The notes below the pieces were generated by a model, which was not told where the DNA came from, ran no database searches, and saw nothing but the letters and a program-made list of their open reading frames with translations. A DNA stretch of 64,000 nucleotides from NCBI RefSeq assembly GCF_900156175.1, contig NZ_FTMV01000005.1, positions 1 through 64,000 on the forward strand, written 5' to 3'. The translations under genes and the position numbers were made by a program. Position 1 is the stretch's first letter; each line of letters begins with the position of its first letter. This stretch comes from Janthinobacterium sp. TND4EL3 (GTDB lineage Bacteria > Pseudomonadota > Gammaproteobacteria > Burkholderiales > Burkholderiaceae_D). This document shows, one piece after another, positions 43,757 through 52,744 of this stretch.

Positions 43757-44136
43757 AGGACTCTTCGATGGAGGCGGCGCGAGGGCTAGGCGCCAGGTCT
43801 CGGTGCGGACCCGGCCAGTCGCTGGCCGGGGGAATTCGGGTAGCGCATCACCGTGGCGGCCGCAGACGGCACGCCTGCCGCTGTGCCCGTTCACGACGAT
43901 GCGCATGTTGCCACTTTAGGAAGATTCAAGCCCGGCCGCCATCGCCGTGCGACAGATTGCACAAAAACGGGGCTGGAATGCAAAAAACGCCGACCGGGGA
44001 CCAATACGGCATGCGCCGATGCTTGAGCATCCTCAATAAGCCGATTCGCCGGCGCGCAAGAATGGCAGTGATGGTTGCGCCACCGGACGGACCGCTCGTT
44101 CGCCGGTTGCGGTGTGGCCGCGCAACGGGGGGCCTG
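43757..44136. other. Divergent intergenic region without a recognised gene
   Basis: About 380 bases between the RND adaptor and the PAS-GGDEF-EAL gene. The frame of the rightward gene is open through most of it, but the residues are Arg/Cys-rich and non-conserved, so I treat it as untranslated. A TTGAAT hexamer near 43930 (leftward) could be part of the pump promoter; no convincing full promoter is seen. Confidence 0.4.
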
Positions 44137-46659
44137 ATGTCAGACCGGATTGCCGCAGCCGCCCCGTCGCCGGGCCGTTTGCTTGCCGCCGCGCCGGAGC
44201 CGGGGCAGGCCGCCAGGGCGCTCGATTTGCTGTCCATCATCGTTGCCGCCGTCGAACAGGCGCCCGGCATGGCCGTGCGCGGCATCGACCGCGACGGCAT
44301 CGTGCGCTACTGGAGCGCGGGTGCGGCGCGCCTGTATGGCGTGCCGGCCGAGCTGGCCGTGGGCCAGGCCTGGGCCGGCGTGGCCGCCGCCTTGCCGCAA
44401 GGCCAGGGCGGGTTCGACGATGGCCATGCGGCACTGGCGGCCGTCTGGGACAGCGGCAAGGCGCGCACGGCGCGCCTGTGGCGCCTTGGCACCGATGGCG
44501 CCGCGCCGCGCTGCATCCATTCCACCGTGTTTCCCGTCATGGAATCCGGGCGCGTGCGGCAAGTGGTGTGCGTCGACATCGATATCACGGCCAGCGGCCA
44601 GGACGGCGCGGCGCAGGGCGCCCTGCTATTGATGGGCGACAATTTCCGCCAGTTGTACGACAAGTCCGCCGACGCCATCGTGTTGTTGCGCGACGAATAC
44701 ATCGCCGAGGCGAATCCGGCCGCCATCGCCCTGTTTCAATGCGAAGACCGGCCCCGGCTGCTGGGACGCCGCCTCAGCGATTTTTCGCCGCTGCGCCAGC
44801 CCGATGGCGAACTGTCGGCCTTGCGCGGCACGCAGCTGGCGGCGCAGGCCCACGCGGACGGCAACTGCCGCTACGACTGGCGCTATCAGACTTGCCTGGG
44901 GGAATTGTTCTGGGGCGAAGTGCTGCTCACTTCCGTCACGCTCGACCATAGCTATCTGTTTTACGCCGTGATCCGCGATATTTCTTCTCGCAAACTGGCC
45001 GAGCAGGCGTGGCACCTGTCGGCGCAAGTGGTGGAACACGCGCGCGAAGCCATCGTCGTGATGGACCCGCAGCAAAGCGTCGTCAGCATGAACCCCGCGT
45101 ACAGCGAGATCAGCGGCTATAGCCCGGATGACATGCTGGGCAAGCCCTTCGTCCCGCACGGCGCGGAAGCGGAGGCGCCGGCGCTGTTCGCGCACGTGTG
45201 GCAGGAGGTCGACGCGAACGGTTATTGGCAGGGCGATATCGTGGCCCAGCGCAAGGGAGGCGAGCGCTATCCGGCCTGGCTGTCGCTGACGGCCATCCGT
45301 GATTCTCAAGGGCAACTGAGCAACTACATGGCCATCCTCAGCGACATCAGCGAACGCAAGAAGCATGAGGAGCACACGCGCCACCTGGCCGAGCACGATT
45401 TCCTGACCGACTTGCCGAACCGGGTGCTGCTGCTGGACCGGCTGTCGCTGGCGCTGGCGGCCGCGCGGCGCAAGCAGAGCATGCTGGCCATCCTGTACCT
45501 GGATCTCGATCACTTCAAGCACATCAATGACAGCATGGGCCACCACGTGGGCGACTTGCTGCTCAAGGAGGTGGCGCGGCGCCTGGTGCGCTGCGTGCGC
45601 GGCGTCGACACCGTCAGCCGCCATGGCGGCGACGAATTCGTCATCATCCTGGCCGAAGTGGGCGGCATCGACCAGGCGGCGCATGTGGCGGCCAGCCTGC
45701 TGCACGCCGTCACGCAGCCCTACCAGCTGGGCGGCTACGAGCTGCAGGTGTCCGCATCGATCGGCGTGGCCATCTTCCCCAGCGACGGCGACTCCATCGA
45801 CACCCTCGTGCACAACGCCGACGTCGCCATGTACCACGCCAAGGAAGGCGGGCGCAACAATTTCCAGTTTTTCAACGCCGACATGCATGCGCGGATACTC
45901 GAGCGTGCGGGCCTGGAGCAGGGCTTGCGGGCCGCGCTGGGGCGCGACGAGTTCGTGCTGGAATGCCAGCCCGCGCTTGACGTGGCCAGCGGCGAGATCG
46001 TTGGCGCGGAAGCCTTGTTGCGCTGGCGCCATCCGCAGCTGGGCGTGCTGGCGCCCGAACGCTTCCTCGCCGTGGCCGAGGAGTGCGGCTTGATGGTGTC
46101 GATTGGCAACTGGGTGCTGCAGCATGCGTGCCTGCGCGCCCGCGCCTGGCACGACGCAGGGCAAGCCTGGTGGGTGTCCGTGAACCTGGCGGCGGCGCAA
46201 TGCCTGCGCAATCATTTGCTCGACAGCGTGCAGCAAGCGCTGCACGTGTCGGGGCTGCCAGCTGCCTGGCTGGAACTGGAGGTGACGGAAGCGCTGCTGA
46301 TGCAGGGCGGCGTGCGCCTCGCCGACGAGCTGGCGCAGCTGCGCGCGCTGGGCGTGCGGCTGGCCATAGACGACTTCGGCACAGGTTACTCGCGCCTGGC
46401 CAATCTGCGCCAGTATCCGGTGGATAAACTCAAGATCGCCCCCTCTTTCCTGCCGGGTGCGGTGGATGGCGCCGCCGACGCGGCCGTGGCCGCCACCATC
46501 ATCGCCATGGCGCGCGAACTGCACCTGACGGTGATCGCCGAAGGCGTGGAAACGCCGCTGCAGCTGGCGTATCTGCAGGCGCAGGGCTGCCAGCAATACC
46601 AGGGGCGCCATGCCAGCGCGCAAGTCGAAGGCAGTGCGCAGGCGACGTTGCTGAATTAA
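44137..46659 (+). CDS. Cytoplasmic PAS-GGDEF-EAL cyclic-di-GMP enzyme
   Basis: An 840-residue protein without membrane segments: three PAS-like domains (about 25-150, 165-290, 295-405), a GGDEF domain with intact GGDEF at 497-501, and an EAL domain starting at Glu625. Most phosphodiesterase residues are present (EAL, the Asn in SVNLAAAQ, ELEVTE, DDFGTGYSR, the Lys at 766, AEGVET), but the LKID motif reads LKIA (Ala768), and the tail after QG is atypical. The cyclase is expected to work; hydrolysis may be weakened. The ATG at 44137 has a GGGGGG run upstream; a longer start at 44062 is possible. Confidence 0.88.
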   Translation: MSDRIAAAAPSPGRLLAAAPEPGQAARALDLLSIIVAAVEQAPGMAVRGIDRDGIVRYWSAGAARLYGVPAELAVGQAWAGVAAALPQGQGGFDDGHAALAAVWDSGKARTARLWRLGTDGAAPRCIHSTVFPVMESGRVRQVVCVDIDITASGQDGAAQGALLLMGDNFRQLYDKSADAIVLLRDEYIAEANPAAIALFQCEDRPRLLGRRLSDFSPLRQPDGELSALRGTQLAAQAHADGNCRYDWRYQTCLGELFWGEVLLTSVTLDHSYLFYAVIRDISSRKLAEQAWHLSAQVVEHAREAIVVMDPQQSVVSMNPAYSEISGYSPDDMLGKPFVPHGAEAEAPALFAHVWQEVDANGYWQGDIVAQRKGGERYPAWLSLTAIRDSQGQLSNYMAILSDISERKKHEEHTRHLAEHDFLTDLPNRVLLLDRLSLALAAARRKQSMLAILYLDLDHFKHINDSMGHHVGDLLLKEVARRLVRCVRGVDTVSRHGGDEFVIILAEVGGIDQAAHVAASLLHAVTQPYQLGGYELQVSASIGVAIFPSDGDSIDTLVHNADVAMYHAKEGGRNNFQFFNADMHARILERAGLEQGLRAALGRDEFVLECQPALDVASGEIVGAEALLRWRHPQLGVLAPERFLAVAEECGLMVSIGNWVLQHACLRARAWHDAGQAWWVSVNLAAAQCLRNHLLDSVQQALHVSGLPAAWLELEVTEALLMQGGVRLADELAQLRALGVRLAIDDFGTGYSRLANLRQYPVDKLKIAPSFLPGAVDGAADAAVAATIIAMARELHLTVIAEGVETPLQLAYLQAQGCQQYQGRHASAQVEGSAQATLLN

Positions 46660-47636
46660 TCAATATTGCCCAGCAGTTTGACGCGCATCAAGACCTGGCC
46701 ATGGTCGGAGGCATGCGGCAGACCCAGCAGCAAATGGTCGTTCAGGTAGTTCACGTCGAGCACGGCGCCGATGGCGCGCGGCGAGGCGGGGTGGAAGTGT
46801 TCGGAAACGAGGATGTGGTCGATCGTCATGTAGGCGCTGTCGTGGATATTCGTGTAGCCCGCGTGGCGCGCCGCATCCTGGCGCAGGGCGATGGCGTTGG
46901 CGTCGTACAGGCGTTCGCGCATTTCCGGCCTGACGCCTTGCGGTTCGCACGGCGCGCCCGCGCCCATGACGATGGACGTCGTGACGGCATTGGCGATGTC
47001 GTTGAAGTCGCCCAGCACGATGCGCGGACGGCCGCTGCGGCCCAGCTCGCTGACCAGCACGCGCAGGGCCACGGCTTCCGCGCCGCGCCGCTGCAGCGAG
47101 CGCAGGTTGGCCAGCGCGTAAGCGAGCGCGTCGCTGCCCTCGCCATGGCGGTAGTCGGGCCGGCGCGACTTCAGATGCAGCACCACCACGTCCGTCAGTT
47201 GTCCGCCGGGCAACATCACCTGCACATGCAGCGGCGCGCGGGCGAAGCGGCAGGGATTGTCGTCGCTGGCGTCGGCTGGCAGGCTGATCCCTGCGGGAAA
47301 GTCCGCATGGGCCACGCCGGGGCCGGCCAGGGGCAAACGCGAGACCAGCGCCACCGTGGGCAGCATGCGCCCGGCCGCGTCCGCCGCATCATAGCCCGCC
47401 TGTACGGCTTCACGGTAGCGGCGCGTGCGCGACAGCACGTCGCGCAGGGCCGCCTGCGAGAAAATTTCCTGGAAACCGATGACGTCCGCGTCGAGCAAAT
47501 CGATCTGCCGCGCCGTCCACTCCGCCTTGGCTTCGTATTGCGCGGGGCTCAACGGTTCCAGGTTGTCATACAATTTCGTCCCGGCGGGGGCCAGGTTGCA
47601 GACATTGAAGGTGGCAAAGCGGATTTCTTGCTGCAT
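46656..47636 (-). CDS. Endonuclease/exonuclease/phosphatase (EEP) family protein
   Basis: A 326-residue protein with the EEP catalytic fold: ATFNVCNLAP at the N-terminus, metal-binding Glu in GFQEIF, LHLKSRRPD, LGDFNDIAN, and the general-base His in LPHASDHGQVLM. Family members hydrolyse phosphodiesters in DNA, RNA, lipids or nucleotides; no signal peptide is visible, so a cytoplasmic substrate is likely, but it is not identified. It overlaps the end of the convergent PAS-GGDEF-EAL gene by 4 bases. Confidence 0.85.
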   Translation of the reverse strand: MQQEIRFATFNVCNLAPAGTKLYDNLEPLSPAQYEAKAEWTARQIDLLDADVIGFQEIFSQAALRDVLSRTRRYREAVQAGYDAADAAGRMLPTVALVSRLPLAGPGVAHADFPAGISLPADASDDNPCRFARAPLHVQVMLPGGQLTDVVVLHLKSRRPDYRHGEGSDALAYALANLRSLQRRGAEAVALRVLVSELGRSGRPRIVLGDFNDIANAVTTSIVMGAGAPCEPQGVRPEMRERLYDANAIALRQDAARHAGYTNIHDSAYMTIDHILVSEHFHPASPRAIGAVLDVNYLNDHLLLGLPHASDHGQVLMRVKLLGNID

Positions 47637-47673
47637 AATTAGGACTCCTCACTGAACGATCAGCGTATCACGC

Positions 47674-48165
47674 ATGGCTAAAAAAGAGCATATTTCCGAA
47701 ACCCAGGCGACGCAGCTGCTGCGCAAGCATCAAGTTTCCTTCGAAGAACACCCGTATCCGTATGAAGAACACGGCGGCACCAGCGTCTCGGCGCGCGAGC
47801 TGGGGGTGCCGGAACATGCGGTGATCAAGACCCTGGTGATGCAGGACGAGGCGGCCAAGCCGCTGATCGTGCTCATGCATGGCGATTGCAAGGTATCGAC
47901 CAAGAACCTGGCGCGCGGCATCGGCTGCAAATCCGTCGAGCCGTGCAAGCCCGAGGTGGCGCAGCGCCATTCCGGCTACATGATTGGCGGCACCTCGCCG
48001 TTCGGCACGAAGAAGGCCATGCCCGTCTACGTGGAAGCGTCCATCCTGGAATTGCCGCGCATCTACATCAATGGCGGGCGGCGCGGTTTTCTCGTCTCGC
48101 TGGCGCCCCGGGTATTGCTCGACTTGCTCAAGGCCAAGCCGGTGCAGTGCGCGCTGCAGGATTAA
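47674..48165 (+). CDS. ybaK: Cys-tRNA(Pro)/Cys-tRNA(Cys) deacylase YbaK
   Basis: YbaK clears cysteine mis-loaded on tRNA-Pro. The 163-residue protein has the YbaK/ProX fold with VIKTLVMQD, the conserved Lys in KVSTKNLARGIG, YMIGGTSPFGTKK and the strand IYINGGRRGFLVSLAP. Length and motifs fit the deacylase rather than the ProRS editing domain. It is a short monocistronic gene divergent from the EEP gene. Confidence 0.92.
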   Translation: MAKKEHISETQATQLLRKHQVSFEEHPYPYEEHGGTSVSARELGVPEHAVIKTLVMQDEAAKPLIVLMHGDCKVSTKNLARGIGCKSVEPCKPEVAQRHSGYMIGGTSPFGTKKAMPVYVEASILELPRIYINGGRRGFLVSLAPRVLLDLLKAKPVQCALQD

Positions 48166-48262
48166 GAAAACCAGACGCCACCCTGTCCCTGGACTGGACG
48201 CTGGTGTATATTCTGCTGCGCCAGCCTTGATGCTGGTGTAATAAACACAATAAAGGGAAGAA

Positions 48263-48907
48263 ATGAATCCAGTAATCACAACCGTGGCAATGACAGTGGC
48301 CGCTTACTTGCTCGGCTCGATATCGTTTGCCGTGGTGATGAGCAAGGTCTACGGCATTGCCGATCCGCGCACCTATGGCTCGAAGAATCCGGGCGCCACC
48401 AATGTGCTGCGCAGCGGCAACAAGGGCGCCGCCATCATGACCCTGCTGGGCGACGGCGCCAAGGGCTGGCTGGCCGTGTTCCTGGCCGACCATTTTGCCA
48501 GCGCGCTGGGCGTGGGCGACACGGCCGTGGCCCTGGTGGCCATCGCCGTCTTCCTCGGCCATCTGTGGCCCGTGTTCTTCCGCTTCGTCGGCGGCAAGGG
48601 CGTGGCCACGGCCCTCGGTGTGCTGCTGGGCATCAATCCGTGGCTGGGCCTGGCGACCTTGGCCACCTGGCTGATCATCGCCTACGCGTTTCGCTATTCC
48701 TCGCTGGCAGCGCTGGTGGCGGCCCTGTTCGCGCCGTTTTACTATGGCTTGCTGTTCGGCGTCGACCCCATCTTGCTGGCCGTCATCATCATGAGCGTGC
48801 TGCTGGCCTACCGCCACAGCCAGAACATCGCGAACTTGCTCTCTGGTAAAGAAAGCAAGATCGGCGGCAAGAAGGATGCGGCCAAGGCGCCCGTCAAGAA
48901 AAAGTAA
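48263..48907 (+). CDS. plsY: Acyl-phosphate glycerol-3-phosphate acyltransferase PlsY
   Basis: PlsY transfers an acyl group from acyl-phosphate to glycerol-3-phosphate, the first step of membrane phospholipid synthesis. The 214-residue integral membrane protein shows all three motifs: [30 protein letters not shown] and [21 protein letters not shown]. The C-terminus is unusually Lys-rich ([19 protein letters not shown]). AAAGGGAAGAA precedes the ATG. Confidence 0.96.
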   Translation: MNPVITTVAMTVAAYLLGSISFAVVMSKVYGIADPRTYGSKNPGATNVLRSGNKGAAIMTLLGDGAKGWLAVFLADHFASALGVGDTAVALVAIAVFLGHLWPVFFRFVGGKGVATALGVLLGINPWLGLATLATWLIIAYAFRYSSLAALVAALFAPFYYGLLFGVDPILLAVIIMSVLLAYRHSQNIANLLSGKESKIGGKKDAAKAPVKKK

Positions 48908-48997
48908 GCGCTTGATTTCCCGCGGCCCGCACGCATATGCTGTGCTTGCGGCGCCGCGCGGTGCGGCCGCCACCGACTCGCGCAAAGGCTGCCCACC

Positions 48998-49669
48998 ATG
49001 ACCGTTTCCACCTCCTCCGCCACACCCGTTCCCCTCCGTATCGATTTCGTTTCCGACGTTTCCTGCCCCTGGTGCGTGATCGGCCTGAAATCGCTGGAGC
49101 AGGCGCTGGCCAAGCTGGACGGCACCGTCCAGGCCGACATCCACTTCCAGCCCTTCGAGCTGAACGCGAACATGCCGCCCGAAGGCGAGGATGTGGGCGA
49201 ACACATCGCCCGCAAATACGGCTCCACCCCGGAACAGATGGCGCAGTCGCGCGAAGCGATCCGCGCGCGCGGCGAGCAGCTGGGCTTTACCTTCTCCATG
49301 GACAAGCGCGGGCGCATCTACAACACCTTCGATGCGCACCGGCTGCTGCACTGGGCCGGCCTGCAAGGGCGCCAGAAGGCGCTCAAGATGGCGCTGTTCG
49401 ACGCCTACTTCACGCAGGGCAAGGACCCGTCCTCGCACGCCGTGCTGCTGCAAGTCGCGGGCGACGTGGGCCTCGATACGGCGAAAGCGGCCGAAGTATT
49501 GGCGTCCGATGCCTATGCGGACGAGGTACGCGCGCAGGAGCGCTTCTACCAGCAGAACGGCATCAATTCCGTGCCTGCCGTCATCATCAACGAGCGCCAC
49601 CTGATTTCCGGCGGCCAGCCGCCCGAAGTGTTTGAACAAGCCTTGCGCCAGATCATTACCGGCGACTGA
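48998..49669 (+). CDS. DsbA-family oxidoreductase, FrnE-like
   Basis: A 223-residue thioredoxin-fold protein of the FrnE/YwbO type. CxxC is in VSCPWCVIGLKSLE near residue 25, with the helical insertion (AQSREAIRARGEQLGFTF) and the cis-Pro region at SVPAVIINERHLISGGQ. No signal peptide, so it acts in the cytoplasm; reductase or isomerase activity and stress tolerance are known in the family. It stands between plsY and a DUF427 gene. Confidence 0.9.
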   Translation: MTVSTSSATPVPLRIDFVSDVSCPWCVIGLKSLEQALAKLDGTVQADIHFQPFELNANMPPEGEDVGEHIARKYGSTPEQMAQSREAIRARGEQLGFTFSMDKRGRIYNTFDAHRLLHWAGLQGRQKALKMALFDAYFTQGKDPSSHAVLLQVAGDVGLDTAKAAEVLASDAYADEVRAQERFYQQNGINSVPAVIINERHLISGGQPPEVFEQALRQIITGD

Positions 49670-49739
49670 TCCGGGCGCCAATGGCGCGCGCCATGGCGGG
49701 CATTTTCGGCTACACTCGGCGCAGAGGGAGGATAGTCAA

Positions 49740-50030
49740 ATGCCAACAGCCAGCTGGAATGGCGCCGTCATCGCGCACGCTGCCGACGATCAGGTGCAAA
49801 TCGTTGAAAACAATGTGTATTTTCCTTTGTCGGCGGTGACGCAGGCCTATCTGCATCCCAGCAGCCACACCAGCATCTGCCCGTGGAAGGGCACGGCCAG
49901 CTACTACGACGTCGTCGTCGATGGCCAGACGAACGCCAACGCGGCCTGGTATTACGCCCAGCCCAAGGATGCGGCCAAGCAAATTGCCGGCCACGTCGCC
50001 TTCTGGCGCGGCGTCAGCGTCGAGCGCTGA
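49740..50030 (+). CDS. DUF427 domain protein
   Basis: A 96-residue protein spanning one DUF427 domain, with the typical VYFPLSAV, TSICPWKGTASYYDVVVDG and AAWYYAQPKDAAKQIAGHVAFW motifs. Function of the family is unknown; the conserved Cys-Pro-Trp-Lys-Gly and Tyr-Tyr residues suggest ligand binding. GGGAGGATAG before the ATG is a strong ribosome site. It precedes the DUF2157 gene by 34 bases. Confidence 0.88.
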   Translation: MPTASWNGAVIAHAADDQVQIVENNVYFPLSAVTQAYLHPSSHTSICPWKGTASYYDVVVDGQTNANAAWYYAQPKDAAKQIAGHVAFWRGVSVER

Positions 50031-50064
50031 CCCATTTCCCCACCATTCACACAGAAAGCAGACG

Positions 50065-51024
50065 ATGGATCTACGCCTCGCCGTGTACCAGCTCGCCTCG
50101 GCCCATGCGCTCGACGCCCAACAAACCCGGCAGTTGCAGGAGGTGGCCGGCTTCCAGCGCGAACCGGCGCGCCTGGCCTACTGGCTGCCGCGCGGCGTGG
50201 CCGTGCTGGGCGCCGCCTTGCTGGGCATGGGCCTGATTTTCTGGGTGGCCGCCAACTGGGAAGACCTGGGCCGCATGGGGCGTTTTGCCCTGTTGCAAGG
50301 AGTGCTGGCCGCCGCCTGCGTCGGGGCGTTCGCCGTCCCCAAGGCCCGCGTGCCCCTGCTGCTGGTGGCAGTGCTGGCTATTGGCGGCCTGTTCGCGTAT
50401 TTCGGCCAGACCTACCAGACGGGCGCCGATCCATGGCAATTGTTCGCCCTGTGGGCCGTGCTGGCGTTGCCGCTGTGCCTGGTCGCGCGCAGCGACGTGC
50501 TGTGGACGCCGTGGATGTTGATCTTCGCGATGGCCGCCACCCTGTGGATGCAGGCGCATGCGCACCACAGCTGGCGCATCGATTCGGCCGACCTGTCCAT
50601 TTTCGTCAGCGGCTGGCTGGCCGTGCTGCTCGCATGCGCGTTCGTGTCGCCGCTAATGGCGCGCTGGACGGGCGCGGGCGTCTGGGCCTTGCGCCTGGGC
50701 CTGGTACTGGCCACCATCCTCATCACGGGCACGGCCGTCACCGCCCTGTTCGGCAGCGAGGTCGGTTCGCCGTACTGGGCAGGGCTGGCCTTGCTGGCCG
50801 TCGCCGGCGCCTTGCTGGCCCTGCGTCAGTTCTTTGACGTGTTCGGCCTGAGCGCCGTGGCGCTGGGCGTCAACACCCTGCTGGTGGGTGGCCTGGCGCG
50901 CACCCTGCTTAGCGGCGGTGGCGATGGTGTCGGCAAGCTGGTCATGCTGGGCCTGGCCGCTGCCATGCTGCTGGCGCTGACCGTGCAAGGCATTTTGTGG
51001 CGCACGCGCCAGGAGGCGGCATGA
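50065..51024 (+). CDS. DUF2157 membrane protein
   Basis: A 319-residue protein: a soluble N-terminal helical part (about 40 residues) then roughly nine membrane helices. LGMGLIFWVAANWEDLGRMGRFALLQGV is the DUF2157 signature; FAYFGQTYQTGADPWQLFALWAVLALPL is also typical of the family. The gene overlaps its neighbour (ATGA), which encodes a DUF4401/GDYXXLXY protein; such pairs recur in proteobacteria. Function unknown. Confidence 0.88.
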   Translation: MDLRLAVYQLASAHALDAQQTRQLQEVAGFQREPARLAYWLPRGVAVLGAALLGMGLIFWVAANWEDLGRMGRFALLQGVLAAACVGAFAVPKARVPLLLVAVLAIGGLFAYFGQTYQTGADPWQLFALWAVLALPLCLVARSDVLWTPWMLIFAMAATLWMQAHAHHSWRIDSADLSIFVSGWLAVLLACAFVSPLMARWTGAGVWALRLGLVLATILITGTAVTALFGSEVGSPYWAGLALLAVAGALLALRQFFDVFGLSAVALGVNTLLVGGLARTLLSGGGDGVGKLVMLGLAAAMLLALTVQGILWRTRQEAA

Positions 51025-52682
51025 GCAATATCAACAGTCAGCGGGCCGATGCGCTCGCCACCCTGATCGACGACGCCACGCGCGCCGGCCTGCTGCCGGC
51101 TGGCGTGGCGCGTCCCGAGCAGGACGTGCGGCCGTGGCCGCTGGTGCTGATGACGGCCTTCGGCGCCTGGCTGGCCGCCATTCCCCTCGTCGTGGCGCTG
51201 GGCGTGGGCCTGGAAAGTATCGTGCGCCACGGTCCCGGCGCGTATGTCGTGGCCGCCATCGTGCTGGTGGCAGCCGTGCTGCTGATCCGCGCGCGCGGCG
51301 TGGCGTTGTTCGTCGAGCAACTGGCCGTGCCCTGCCTGCTGGTGGGCGGCGGCTTGCTCGGCTATGCGCTGTTCCGCGACTGGTCGGCACAGATGGCTTC
51401 CTTGCTGCTGTGTCTGGCGTGCCTGCTGGTGGCCGCCGCCTTGCCGCGCGACTGGCTGCGCGTGCTGCTGGGCGTGGTTGCCTGCGGCTTGCTGGCGCTG
51501 GGCATCGTCGACAGCGGGCGTGACTGGATTTTCGCGAACGACCCCACGCAGCTGTACCTGGCATGGCTGCTGGCCCTCGCATGCTGGCTGGCCGTCCACT
51601 GGCTGCAAAAGCAGGCGTTCAACGACGGGCGCGGCGCGCCCATCGCCGCCTTTCTGGAATCGCTGTCGACGGGGTGGGTACTGGCCATCTTGCTGGGGCT
51701 GGTCTTCTGGTCGGGCATGATCTTCATGCTGGGCGGTGTGCTGGGCGGCGGTTTCACGGGCGAAGTGGCGCGCGAAGTGGCCCGCCACCAGGCCGGCACC
51801 TGGTATGCGCAAGCCTTGAACGGTGTATCGCTCGTGCTGGCCACGGCGGCCGCCGCCTGGACGGGCTGGCGCTGGCCGGCGTTGCGCCAGTTGCCCGCCA
51901 TCGGCGTGGGCTTGGTGCTGATCGTGCTGTCCTGGTTCATGCCGGCGCTGGGACCCTTGCTGCTGATCCTCGCCTATTGCCTGACGAGCGGGCGCACGCG
52001 CGTGGCCGTGGCCGCCGCGCTGGCGGCGGCGTGGGTCATCGGCAGCTTTTATTACCAGCTGGCCTGGCCGCTGGCCAGCAAGGCGGCGCTGCTGGCCGTG
52101 GCCGGCGCGCTGCTGTGCGCGCTGTCGTGGCTGGCCACGCGCGGCGCCGTGCTGCACCTGGTGGAAAGCACGCCGGCGGGCGTGGCGGTCGAACCCCGCT
52201 TCTTGCGCCTGGGCGCGCTGGGCGGCTTGCTGCTGGTGTTGCTCGTCGCCAATGGCGGCATCTGGCAGAAGGAGCAGCTGATTGCCAAGGGCGAGCCTGT
52301 GTTCGTGGAACTGGCGCCCGTCGATCCCCGTTCGCTGATGCAGGGCGATTACATGCGCCTCAATTTCCAGGGCCTCGGCGTCTTGAACACCCTGGCCAGC
52401 GTGGACAGGGCGCCGGGCCGGCCCCTGGTCGTGGCCAGGCGCGATGCGCGCGGCGTGGCCGAACTGCTGCGCCCGTACACCAAAGAGGCGCTGGCGCCCG
52501 GCGAATTGCTGCTCGAACTGACGCCGAAGGATGGCAACTGGGTGCTCGTCAGCGATGCCTGGTTCTTCAAGGAAGGCGAGGCGGCGCACTGGGAAAAGGC
52601 CCGTTACGGCGAATTCCGCGTCCTGCCCGATGGCCGGGCCTTACTGGTGGGCATGCGTGGCCCGGAGCTGGAAAAGCTGTAG
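51021..52682 (+). CDS. DUF4401 / GDYXXLXY fusion membrane protein
   Basis: A 553-residue protein with about ten membrane helices (DUF4401 part, residues 1-385) and a C-terminal soluble, probably periplasmic GDYXXLXY domain (QGDYMRLNFQGLG near residue 445). In some genomes the two domains are separate genes; here they are one polypeptide. It is translationally coupled to the DUF2157 gene by an ATGA overlap. Function unknown; the three-domain set suggests one envelope complex. Confidence 0.85.
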   Translation: MSNINSQRADALATLIDDATRAGLLPAGVARPEQDVRPWPLVLMTAFGAWLAAIPLVVALGVGLESIVRHGPGAYVVAAIVLVAAVLLIRARGVALFVEQLAVPCLLVGGGLLGYALFRDWSAQMASLLLCLACLLVAAALPRDWLRVLLGVVACGLLALGIVDSGRDWIFANDPTQLYLAWLLALACWLAVHWLQKQAFNDGRGAPIAAFLESLSTGWVLAILLGLVFWSGMIFMLGGVLGGGFTGEVAREVARHQAGTWYAQALNGVSLVLATAAAAWTGWRWPALRQLPAIGVGLVLIVLSWFMPALGPLLLILAYCLTSGRTRVAVAAALAAAWVIGSFYYQLAWPLASKAALLAVAGALLCALSWLATRGAVLHLVESTPAGVAVEPRFLRLGALGGLLLVLLVANGGIWQKEQLIAKGEPVFVELAPVDPRSLMQGDYMRLNFQGLGVLNTLASVDRAPGRPLVVARRDARGVAELLRPYTKEALAPGELLLELTPKDGNWVLVSDAWFFKEGEAAHWEKARYGEFRVLPDGRALLVGMRGPELEKL

Positions 52683-52744
52683 ACGTCGTAGCGCAAGTAG
52701 TGGTGCAAGAGCGCGCCAGGGCGGCCATCCTGTAAAATTGCCCG

